Under the pieces are notes generated by a model. The model did not search any database. It was given only the letters and a program-made list of their open reading frames with translations, and was not told the origin of the DNA. 64,000 nucleotides of DNA from Parafenestella ontariensis. Its lineage: Eukaryota > Ascomycota > Dothideomycetes > Pleosporales > Cucurbitariaceae. How positions within the stretch are numbered: position 1 is the stretch's first letter; each line of letters begins with the position of its first letter. Below are positions 33,463 through 43,917 of the stretch, in pieces. Where the stretch lies: positions 62,001-126,000 of the forward strand of contig JAKGDA010000039.1 of the NCBI GenBank assembly GCA_021596325.1, written 5' to 3'. Position numbers and translations under genes: made by a program.

Positions 33463-35349
33463 CTAGTCCTCGGACTCGATAACGGCGGGGGCTTTGATCG
33501 TGCGGTTCTTGAGGAAGTCGAGGCCCTCACCACCCTATGCGATTGTTAGCTTAGCCGTGAATGTCCAATGGCATAGTTGGTATGCTGAAAGCATCTAGGC
33601 ACTTGTTTGGGGAACAACTTACGTATGAGATCAAAGGCGAAACTTCTATTCCGTCCGTCTGGTTCTCACTCACGACTGTAGCGCCAGCGGCCTGGACCCA
33701 CTTCTTGCCCTGGCTAAGAATGTCCTGTTTGCTCGTATCGGGGTCATCCTCGCCAGTACCTCTAGCGTTCTTCAAGGGTGAGAACTCATCTTCTCGCTTC
33801 ACCTCCATGCACGCAAACTTCTCGAGGGTGAGGAACGGGAAGCAGTCGAAAACGAATTGCTCCAACTTGATGCCATTCGGCTTTTCTGGCTTGACCGTCT
33901 CTCCAGTCTCGGTGTTGACGTACGGAATCTTCTTGCGGGCAACGTGATGAGGAAGCTTCTTCGCCCACTCCGGGATGCTCTCAAGGAAGCTAAATGAATA
34001 GTAGTGGTTGACGATGTTTGCGGCACGGAACTTCAGCAACTCGGAGTCCTTGGAGTCCTTCGCCTCTGCATCCTCGGTCGATATCTCTGAGTATTCCACG
34101 ACATCAGGCTTTCCGTTCTTCTGCAGGATGAGGCCAACCGACTCCTTTGCATTTCGCTTGCGGACGACCTTGGTTGCAATGTCGACGTTCTTGGAGGCGG
34201 AGAAGCCGATGAAGGTGGGATCTGCGACCTTGACGAGGCAGTTATCAACGCAGTAGGCGTGAATGTGCTGGATGCCTCGCTTGCCCATGTCCTGGACAAC
34301 GCCGGACTGAATGAGGGCTTGGTAGAGACCGCCGTTGCCATCAGGAGCGACCGCGACCTGGCGTTGTCAGCATCGATAGGACTCGTGAACCTCCAGCAGC
34401 TCTGCAATTGCCAAAAGAGGATTGCGAAACACTGCATCTATTCAGACGTACCTTTGACTTGCTCTCCAACAGAATCTTGCCGTCGTTCGAAATGCAAGGC
34501 AACACACCCTGCTCGAAGATCACGACATTCTCCTTCTTCAACCCGAAGTAGTTGTTTTCCTCGAAGAACTTGGCAGTGGGTCCTCTAGTCGGGCCAGAGG
34601 TCATGACATACCATGGCACAGTAACGCTCTCCTTGCCATACTTCTTCGCTGCCAACCGCTCCACCTTGGCAATGCGCTCACCCTGCAGCTGGAACAGGCT
34701 CTTCTTGCTTGGCAGGCCAATGTCAAAGCAACCCTTTGGTGCAGAGCTGCCTAGCCGTGTACCCTGGCCACCAGCCATAAGGACTACGGCAACCTTGTTG
34801 TCGGCGATCAGGTCCAAGCCGCTGTTGTACCACTTATCCAGGTTCTCCTCGGACGAGCTGAGGACTGAGGATGTAGCATTTTCGGGGAGGGGCTCGAGCT
34901 TCGTCTCGGTGGATTCGGATTCGGATTTGGCGGGGTGGAGGGCTCGTTCGGTGATCTCGTTGATGTAGTCGGGGTTGAAGTTGCTCAGTTGCTCGAACAG
35001 GGCAGCTTTCTCAGCTGTGGAGAGCTTGTCGTAGAAGGCCTGTTTGCAAGCGGTCAGCAAGCTGTCGTTCCCAGTTACCTCAAGGCGGCCCGGAGTACTG
35101 CACGAAGCTTCGCAACTGCCAAACAAAGTTTGGACAGCTCTGCAAGGTACTCGAGGCGCGGCCAGCATCTCTGAAATGGTAATGCAGTATACGTACGAAG
35201 ACTTGCTCTTGCCCGGCCTTCTCGTACTTCGATCTGAGCTCATTGACCTGTTCTTCTGAGGGCTCCTTCGCTGGAGCACCCTGATTGCCGCTGCCGGTGA
35301 TGTGCAGTGCCTCAAGGGCTGAGTTGATGGTGTCTTTGACCGCCTCCAT
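33463..35349 (-). CDS. uap1: UDP-N-acetylglucosamine pyrophosphorylase
   Basis: Makes UDP-GlcNAc from UTP and GlcNAc-1-phosphate, the precursor for chitin, N-glycans and GPI anchors; cytosolic. Four exons (35349-35197, 35039-34452, 34357-33623, 33534-33463) give 515 residues, as expected for eukaryotic UAP1/Qri1. The nucleotide-binding signature is VVLMAGGQGTRLGSSAPKGC, followed by PWYVMTSGPTRGPTAKFFEE, IFEQGVLPCISNDGKILLES, the uridine/sugar-site stretch APDGNGGLYQAL, and KRGIQHIHAYCVDNCLVKVA. The last exon contributes GGEGLDFLKNRTIKAPAVIE. All introns have canonical ends and the frame is kept. No signal peptide. The residue-1 choice gives a short helical N-terminal region usual for the family. 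Confidence 0.95.
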
Positions 35350-35998
35350 CGTGTTTGGCGGGGTAGCTTTATTTGGTGGGGTTGATGCAAGGGAGAGCAA
35401 GACGCAATTGATCGTACAATACGTCTGTCGAGAATAGTAGATGCGGTCTTTATGGTCAATGGTCAAAGGTCAAAGACGCTGTTGAATCGTTTATGAAAGA
35501 ATTGACTCGCGGGCTGAGCTGCGCCTGCGTCTAACGCCCACGCTGCCCCACTCAGCGTCTTCCCCCGTCGCACATGGGGCAAATAGTGTCAGCGGCTGAA
35601 GATCGTCACTAAATATAGGATCTCAGGACGGATCGCTTTATGATTCCATTTTGCTTGTGTACTACGTAAGATATACTGGATTGAGTTGCTGCGAGCGAAG
35701 AAATTCGACGAACTAGCCAAGCCACAGGTTGCGAACCCAGGGCAACATGCTCCGAAACAATAGAAAGCAACGAAGGAGGCACGAGAAGAGGGGGCCTAAC
35801 CCATCCAAACTGAAGCGCCTGATGGACTTGCAGTGTTTGCTAAGCATTGGGGCCGATCATCACGATGAACACGACAAGATAGAACGAACAGAGAAGAGCA
35901 GTAGCTTGAATACAAAAAACCCCATTTATGCTACCAGATATCTCCACGAAAAGCAATCCTCGTCGACAGGTATAACCTCGACGGGTATACCCCATCAA
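35350..35998. other. Spacer between uap1 and the kinase-HET gene
   Basis: Holds the uap1 promoter and the 3' end of the kinase-HET gene, both leftward. A purine-rich stretch from 35740 to 35900 includes a chance open frame. No gene or repeat supported. Confidence 0.5.
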
Positions 35999-38900
35999 CT
36001 AGTCCTTCCTGTCCTTCGCAATCTTTGCATTTGCAGCGCGTCCTAAAACCTCATCATGCCCTTCCTTCACGCTTCCTTGCTTGTCCATCATCACGATAGA
36101 TGTTACTTGACTGCCATTCTGATCCAGTTGTCCACTCAAGCCGACCTCTTGCCGGCTATCACTATCTCGTCTATTTGCACTTATGCCATTGTCTCGACCA
36201 AGCAAGCCTTTGCTCGCAGGGGAGTTGGCACGGTTGAGAAGCGATGGTCGCTGGTCATGACCAGTGCTTCGGGCTGTGGATGACGCCTTAGCGTCTCCAA
36301 CCTTCAGCGTAGTCTGAGCAGCTTCCATTGAATCGCCAATCCCGTCGCCTTCTTTCTTGACCCATTGACAGTTGCGAAGGCGGTGTGGCGTGACGGAGAC
36401 ACGTTGCTTCTCGAGCAGGTCTGACCCGGTGACGAGGAATAGCGCAGCATCGGGTGTACGATTTGATACGCGCGGTTGAAGGCCTTCGGTCGACTTGCTA
36501 TGCACTTTCTCCCAGACTAGTGGCGATAGTCCTTGCGGGAAGGTTTCGGATGCCTTGAGCGAGTTGCACTCCCAGTACATCTGTTCGCCTAGGTGTAGGA
36601 AGCGGCGACTCAGGAGTCGCTCTTGGAGCATCCAGGCACGTGTATCCCAAGCAAAGCCTGGCGTAGTGAAGTCGATGGCGGGGAGTGAGGCTGATGCAGG
36701 TAGGCGATCTTCCGTGGAGCTCGAACGTGTATTCAGCCCCAGGAGTGTATCATCAGGCTTGTCACTGGTCTTCAGGCCCTCAACCTTGCCTTCGAGGGAG
36801 CTGCTTGCCATCTGATCAAGTACGATTGTCAGTGCGGCATTGCGGAATACAGCCGCCATAGCGGCGCATTCCTGTTGTCTGTCATCCTTCGCGTCCTGAA
36901 GGATACATAGCGAATCGGCCCAGATGTATCGGTATCCTAGACGCTGTGCTGTCGATATCGCGGCATTGACCTCCGTGGATAGTGCCTGTCGTGGTAGCTT
37001 GGTCAGCATGTCTTGTAGGCAGTCGCTCGACAGAGTGACATGTCCTTGATCCCAGACATGACTCAGCGCGACGTAGTCGATCTGGTCAGCGGTCGAATCA
37101 ATAGATGCACTATTGACAACGCGAACGTAAGATCCCTCCTGGCCGTCCGGACGGACATCGACCAAACGAGTGGGTAGACCCTTTGCTTCGCTCAGTACTG
37201 GCTGACGACAAGCGTCGTGAGAGTGCGAACATTCTTCCAGCCAGCACTTCGCGGTTGACAAGTTGGTATCGGTTGCTTCGGTGGTTGCATCACGTAGGCA
37301 TAGCCGAGCGCAGCAATCGATGCCATCTTTGTGAAGCATCTCTACTCCGCCGAGCTCGTCGTGTGGACCAGGGAAAATCGCCATGTCGTTTGGCCAGTTG
37401 AGGCAGCAGGGAGCAGGAGTGAAGATCATGGTCAGAGACGCCGCATCTGGTCGCTCGGTTGGCTCAGAGCTCAGCATGGTCTTGAGCGTGCGAACAACGT
37501 TCTGGTCAGTCAAGCTCGGTGCTTCCTCGAGGAACTCCGATAGCCTGTCTTGCAGCCCCGGTACATCTTGCCAATAGTATTTGCCTGTCCGTCCACTGAA
37601 TTCCTTGCGGAAGCTTAGCCACGATGAATTGCCTTGGCTAAATGGAACGGACGCCATCTCTGCAAAGACGCAACCAAGACTCCAGATATCCGCTGCTTGT
37701 TTGCGGGTAAAGCCTTCGAATACCTCGGGCGCGGTGTATTGGAGTGTCAATGGCTTGCCCTGTCCGTCGATCACATCCTCGGAAGAGCTAATGCCAAAGT
37801 CGCATAGGGTTACGTGGGGTACCTCTTGATCGCCTCCCGTGATGAGGATGTTCTGAGGCTTGATATCCATATGTTTGACAACAGGCCGCTGTTCATGGAG
37901 GTACCGGACCGACGATGCGAGACAGCCGAACATCTTGACGATGGTCTTAGCAAGGTTAGCGGGCTTCTTTAGCATAGATTGTTCCATCCAAAGTGCGAGT
38001 GTTGTTTCCGCAACAGGAGAGACAAGGATCGACATCTTGTTGCCCGTCGAGTAGGCTCCAAGGAAGCGGATTACATGAGGATGGCGTAGCTTCTGAAGCA
38101 CGTCCACCTCCTTCCGTATATCCTCGATGGCGGTCTGATCGCGATTCTTAAGTGTCTTCCGTCCCATACGTAGGTTCGTTTCACGATGCACGACCTCATC
38201 TACCGTACTGAAGCCACCCACTCCAAGAAGTCTGATGCTGAGGAAAGACTGAGGGGTAATGCGATCGACTATGGACTGGGAGAGAGCATCTCTAGCCAGA
38301 GCATCCTTGTGGTCTCCCGCTGCCGGAACATGCTTGTCAAGTAATGAGGGCTGCTCCGTGCCATCGATTGAGCTCTGCTCTCCAAGTCCTGGTTCAGACG
38401 TTGGATGTTGTTGTAAAATAGACTGCAGGACGCTCGGTGGTTTAATATGCTGGTTGGTACATGAGGGTTGACTTCCGCTACTGCCTTCATTAAGTTGTGA
38501 AAGCTGGAATTGGAAGAACCCGCCATGAGGCGGTTGGCCGTCAGAGCCGTTACCGCCTGCGCCGCCGCCATAGTACTTGGAATCGGAGCCGCCACGAGGA
38601 TCGAGGGGCGGGGGTTGGTAGGAAGGCCTGCTGCCGTCGAAGTCATCGCCGCTTGGTCCATCGTCGTCGTCGTTGTCATCGCTGTTGTCTGAGTCCTGGC
38701 CGCCGTCGACGTCTTCCTCGTTCCAGTCAAGCATGCATTTGCCCTGCTTGAAGTGCTCTGCAATGTGGTCGATTCGCTCTTGCCTCGAGACGAAGCGATG
38801 GCGGCAGAAGCCACACTTTCGTGGGAATTCGGTCTCAGAACACACAACGCTCGCCTCCTCGTAGTCTTCGGCGTTGGTATCGGGATGGATGTTGCGGAAA

Positions 38901-40311
38901 TGCTGTCGACATATTAGTAGATTCCAAGAGTCAGGAGATCGTTGTACTAACCTGCACAAAGTGGTACTTTCTGAAGCATGGCTTCACGTTGTCGACGCCT
39001 TCGCTCGTGCACAGGCTACACACCCACGACTTACACTAGAAAAAGACAGTTAGTAAAGTATTACCAGATACAAAACGAAGAGCATGCATCCAACAGTGAT
39101 CCCAAATCGGGTTGCCTGGAGTACTTCGCGAATGTTCCAAACACCAAGAGGAATCTGAAACGCTTGCGAAGTACTTCAGGAGTATATAAAGAAGAGCAGG
39201 ACTATATTCTGATATGACGTACCGGGTAGCCTTCTTCCTCGTTCCTCTTCCAGTCGCACTTGCGTCCATATCGCTTGCCGCACTTCCTCGTGCATTGGTA
39301 GATCTTATTGGGGTCTCGGCTGAGTAGTTCCCGGTCCTCAGTGGGCGTACAACGCTTCTTGCTACCCCGCAGAGTGGAGGCAGGTTGGCTGACTGTGGTA
39401 GTATCGTGGCTACATGGCGCGTCGAGAGTGGTAGTCTCTTCTGCCTGCGCTAGTAGTTGAGGTGGTGATGCCTGGATGACATCGGCTGAGAAATGGTCAT
39501 TCCAGAACGTCTCCTGATGGATGAGGTTTGTTTGCGATTTGTAGGCAGAGTCTCCATGACTGCCGCCCATGCCTTGCTTCAGCAACCGACCGAACCAGCT
39601 CCGGATGACATCAGCTGACTCGCCAGTCAACTGGCTTAGCGATTCGATGTGCCTGTCGCTGGGCAATACCGCATACTTGTTGAACCAAGTCGCACAAACG
39701 TCGGCAGCCTCATCGGAAAGGCCTACTTCCACGGATGTTGATGGGGCAGTATGAGCGTCGAGCGCCCATGAGCCGGAAGCAGACGCTGACGATGGCAAAG
39801 GCGAAAACAAAGTGAAGTCGGCGGTTTCGTGACGCTTGGCTTGGGGGAAGTCATGTGCGTCAAGCTGCAATGGTCGCTTGCCAAGCGACGTGTTGAAGCT
39901 CGGCTGATACAACGAGTCGAGCGCCTGTACTGGGGTGGACGGGAAAGTATTCAGGCTATGATGCGAATTCGGTGTGAGCTGGCCGTTCCATGCTGAAGTG
40001 CTCACCATAGTGTTATCCATGGCCTGGTCATTGTCAGCAGTTTGATTCGACATTGCATACTACAAGCATCTTACAAGAGTATGCGGCATATCGAAGCTTG
40101 TCTGAGGGGTTGACAGTAGTGCTGGGTTCATGGTGTCAAATTGTTGACTGAAGCCAGTGTCGATACCCTCGTCACCGAAGAAGAAGTCGGTCGAAGTGTT
40201 ATCCTCGGCAGGCTTCATTAACGAATGCTGCTGCTGTTGCGGCATCGTCGCGAATGCATTGCTGAAATCCATGGTCGTGTCAAAGGCGAATCCTGCGCCC
40301 TGCGAATCCAT
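35999..40311 (-). CDS. Multidomain homeodomain-like / C2H2 / protein kinase / HET-domain protein
   Basis: Four exons (40311-40075, 40023-39223, 39035-38952, 38902-35999) give 1341 residues; all joins are in phase 0. Visible parts in order: (1) residues ~180-232, a homeodomain-like three-helix region ending VIRSWFGRLLKQG; (2) ~323-435, C2H2-type Cys/His pairs (CTRKCGKRYGRKCDWKRNEE, CGFCRHRFVSRQERIDHIAE); (3) an acidic and Gly/Ser/Pro-rich linker; (4) ~595-870, a Ser/Thr kinase: glycine loop LGVGGFSTV, EVDVLQKLRHPHVIRFLG, catalytic loop HMDIKPQNIL, DFG in CDFGIS, and TAPEVFEG; (5) ~980-1155, a HET domain: YVALSHVWDQG, YIWADSLCILQD, RAWMLQERLLSRR. HET domains trigger cell death after non-self fusion in filamentous fungi. 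The catalytic loop has HMD where HRD is usual. Whether the kinase is active and what it senses are unknown. The first two exons could belong to a separate upstream gene, but zinc-finger continuity across the exon 2/3/4 joins argues for one protein. Confidence 0.8.
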
Positions 40312-41587
40312 TACTACTCTTTCAGACTCGTAAACTGTATTGGGTGAATGTCAAAGGGCGTCGGCGTAGGACGATTAGCAATCACGAGGGGAAGTGCGCG
40401 GTGTATTGGACCTCCAAAAGCAAGCGAGTATGATGAAGAATGAGTGAGTCAAGGCCTGAGGCCGGGCTTGGTCAACTTTTAGATCAAGGGCGCTGCGCCG
40501 ACGAGGTTGCATGCGCAGAGGGAGTCATCCGAGCAGCCCTTCTGGGCCGTGGGGAAGGGCTGACGGTTGATCATGCATCTAGGGTTCAGGCCACCGGTGA
40601 GACGACTAGCGAGGAATAGTATGTTCGATCTCGTAATTTTACGGTGATGCCAAGAAGAGTGTAGATCAAGTGAGAAGCACATCAAGTGAGAAGCACATCA
40701 AGTGAGAAGCACAGCAAGAGGCTAATTGGTACCGAGCGCCGTTTAAAAAATATGGAAGGAGGCAATGGAGATTACTATACAATTTATGCACTTGTTTGAC
40801 AGCACTGCGAAGGGATACCTGAGGTTGAAGTTCGTTCCCAAGAAGGGCTTCCGTCTTGAAATGGTTGAAAAATACCGAGGGCTGAGAGCGATAGCACTAA
40901 TCTGGGCTACCGCCCTTTTTTCCCACCAAAGGCGCAGTTTCCGCTACGAGGGCTAATGATGGCAGTGCAGCCAATGAGAAGTGGGGCGAGTGGCTGAGCT
41001 ACAGCAGGTACGAGCGAAGCGAACCACTTTCCTCTATCCTCAGAACCCACATCGACTGACTCATCTGCAGTAGATCCGTCTCCCGTAGAGCTTATGACGC
41101 AGCACAGGCCAAGGGTTTCGCAAACAGGTTATCCTTCGTCTGTTCTAGCTATGCTACGATTCACTGCTATGCATGGGATATAATGTAGAAGGAAAGCATT
41201 GAGTCAATATGCGAAGTCGCCTATGAGACTAGTTGGATTATGAATTGACTGACCGGGGTTCGCAAGTGCGTGGCTTGACGGGACGATAGGTAATGTAAGA
41301 AAGTGAAGAAAGTGAAGAAAGTTCGAGGTGGACAGATGTTATCGATTAACCTCGCTTGAAGACAAGAAATGCGTTCAGAACTTATTAATTCATAACTAAT
41401 TAATTGAGCTGTACTTCTTAATGATGAGGTAAGCCTACTTGTAGAACTCAAAGGCAAGTGCAACAAAATACTGAAGAACTTCTGGCTGTCGTATGCTGAG
41501 CAAACAAAGTGGTATTATCCTTCTGACCATTTAGTCGTTGAGAAAAGACTCCAATATTGACGCCGCACAGCTTCCACTCTACTGCGC
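40312..41587. other. 1.3-kb spacer upstream of the kinase-HET gene
   Basis: Holds the kinase-HET promoter and the 3' region of the catalase gene. A triple 16-bp tandem repeat lies at 40665-40712. Other open frames are short and unconvincing. Confidence 0.5.
40665..40712. repeat. Three perfect 16-bp tandem repeats
   Basis: ATCAAGTGAGAAGCAC occurs at 40665-40680, 40681-40696 and 40697-40712 without mismatch, about 355-400 bp upstream of the kinase-HET start codon. Perfect identity suggests a recent expansion; copy number may vary between strains. Confidence 0.95.
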
Positions 41588-43917
41588 TTAGTACGCAACC
41601 ATGGCGTTCAAACCCGCCAACTCCCGATCAAAGTTCTTATGTTGCGAGATCGCCCAAGTGTACGCGCTCACAAAGTCCTTTGCTCCCTTTGCCATCTGCA
41701 CCGCCTCCTTGAAACCCTCAGGATGCACCTGTGACGCCGTAACAACACCATAAGAGTCCACAACGTCGCCAGTTGTTGAAAACTCCATACCAGGAAGATC
41801 AACAGCTTGCCTGACAAACGCCACGGCCTCACCAGTGGCACCAATAGCCTTCAGATGACCGAAAGCTTCGCGGACCCAGTGCACAGCACGCCCGTTCTTG
41901 CGCAGCGTTTCGACCGATTTCGCGCCGCCGGGAATGAAGACGCTGTCGTACATGGTAGACCGCTGGCCTTCGAGATGATGGTCTGCGACTACACCGCCTG
42001 AGCTGCCCTTGTCTTCGCCATCGGCGTAGATCCTGTTTCTCCTCGGGCTGATAGTAAACGGAAGGGCTCCAGCAGCTGTCAGGGCAGCCTTGATGCCGTT
42101 GTATGCGACCTTGTCGTAGCCGTCTGTGATGAGTATAGCGACCATTCTCGTCGCGATGGTTGGAGTTGAAGGCATGTACTCTAGCTGCGAGAGTCCCTTT
42201 GCCTGCTTGTTGTGCTTAGGTCGCGTTTGCTCCTGGGGAATATCAGCGCCGACCATCTCGGCGACGCTCTGTGCCAGTTCGAGGTCAATTTCGCAGAGAC
42301 GCTCGCACATTCGCTTATATACGATCTCGTCATCGCAGTGGTCAAGCTCAAAGGCAAGAGCGTTCTTGATGTGTGTCTTCTCCGACTCCGACATGGAGTT
42401 GTAGAAGAGCTCAGCCTGGTTCTTGTGCTCCCTGAACTTCTTGCTCTGCAAGCGAGTCTTGATGCCGACAATTTTCTCGGGGAACTCGGTAAATCCACCC
42501 TCCTGCGCCGTAGCAGGAGGAACGGTCTCAAAACGGTTAGGCCAGTAGTTGACCTTGCCCTTGGTAATGGTATGGCGCATTGCTCCGTCGCGGTTGAAGT
42601 TCATAACTGGGCAGACCGGCTTATTGATTGGGAGCTCTTGCCAGTTGACACCTAGACGGGATAGCTGAGTATCCTGGTATGAGAAGTTACGTCCCTGTAG
42701 AAGTGGGTCGTTACTAAAGCCAATTCCAGGAACAATGTGGCTTGTGCAGAAGGCGACTTGCTCGGTTTGGGTGAAGAACTCGTCGGGATTCCTGTTCAAC
42801 TCGAGCTCACCAATGTACCTGATGGGAACCAATTCCTCTGGCCAAACCTTAGTGGCGTCAAGGATATCAAAGTCGAAATCATGCTCCTGAGCCTCAGGGA
42901 TGACCTGGATACCAAACTTCCACTTGGGGTAAGAGCCGCTGTCGATAGCCATCCAAAGATCCTTACGATGGAAGTCAGGGTCCTGGCCAGCAATCTTGAG
43001 GGCCTCGTCCCAGACGAAGCTATGTACACCTAATTCAGGCGTGAAAATGAACTTGACAAAATGCCTCTCGCCTTTGTCATTGACGAGCGTGAATGTATTC
43101 ACACCGAAGCCCTGCATCATGCGGTACGATCGCGGAATAGCACGGTCAGACATGGTCCAGAAGAACATATGTGTAGCTTCAGGATGCATGTACTGGAAGT
43201 CCCAGAAATTGTTGTGGGCTGACTGGGCCTGGGGAATCTCGCAATCAGGCTCCGGTTTGCCTGCAGGAATCAGTTAGCAATATTCATGGCGTCCTAGACG
43301 AAGAAGATCTACCGGCATGAATCACATCAGGGAACTTCATGGCGTCCTGGATGAAGAAGACAGGAATGTTGTTGCCAACGATATCCCAGTTACCCTCCTC
43401 TGTGTAGAACTTGATGGCGAAACCGCGTACATCTCGAACAGTGTCTGCAGAACCACGGCTACCGAGAACGGTCGAGAAGCGGAGGAAGACTGGGGTCTCA
43501 CGAGAGGTGTCGGTGAGAACGCCAGCTGAAGTGACGTCTGCGGCCGACTCGAAGAGGGTGAATTTGCCAAAGGCGCCGGAGCCACGGGCGTGGACCACGC
43601 GCTCTGGGATGCGTTCGTGATCGAATCGGTGGATCTATGTATTGTCAATGCATTGCCTAGGGGCGTGGAGGAAATTTGTAGCATACCTTCTCGCGAGCGA
43701 AGTGATCCTCGAGGAGCGAAGGACCTGTCCTATCCTCGCTTGCCACCTTCAGCCAGTCATCGGTATTGGTCTGCTTGACGCCGAAGTCGCTAGTGATTCT
43801 CCAATTCTTGTCGTGGACATCTTTGGTGTCAGCTGCGAGCTGAGCGACCTTGGTCGACTTTTCGCCGGTGAGGGTTTTGGCCTTCTCTGCCATGTTGCCG
43901 AGGATTGAAGATGCCAT
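41588..43917 (-). CDS. Large-subunit (clade 2) catalase with C-terminal DJ-1/PfpI-like domain
   Basis: Monofunctional haem catalase converting H2O2 to water and oxygen. Exons 43917-43687, 43634-43313 and 43260-41588 give 741 residues, the large-subunit size. Active-site residues are visible: His92 in RVVHARGSGAFG, Asn near 165 in GNNIPVFFIQD, and the haem-ligand Tyr near 379 in GRNFSYQDTQLSR. The C-terminal ~190 residues, from ATRMVAILITDGYD onward, form the flavodoxin-like DJ-1/PfpI domain of this clade. No signal peptide is present, so it is likely an intracellular or spore-type enzyme. Start taken at 43917; an upstream in-frame TTG is not needed. Oddity: the second intron (43312-43261) looks like a tandem copy of the exon just before it. 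Confidence 0.95.
43261..43365 (-). repeat. Tandem duplication: exon segment plus adjoining catalase intron
   Basis: On the minus strand, the last 53 bases of exon 2 (43365-43313) align end to end with the 52-base intron that follows (43312-43261). A 25-base core (43360-43336 against 43307-43283) matches at 23 positions, and the tails TGATTCATGCCG and TGATTCCTGCAG also align. By hand, about 37 of 52 aligned positions agree, with one gap. The copy boundary coincides with the splice donor. Confidence 0.8.

Noticed and set aside
39202..40311. First two exons of the kinase-HET gene as a separate homeobox-like gene
   Set aside because: The zinc-finger cysteines and histidines are completed only by exons 3 and 4, and splice phases match, so one gene is simpler; not fully excluded.
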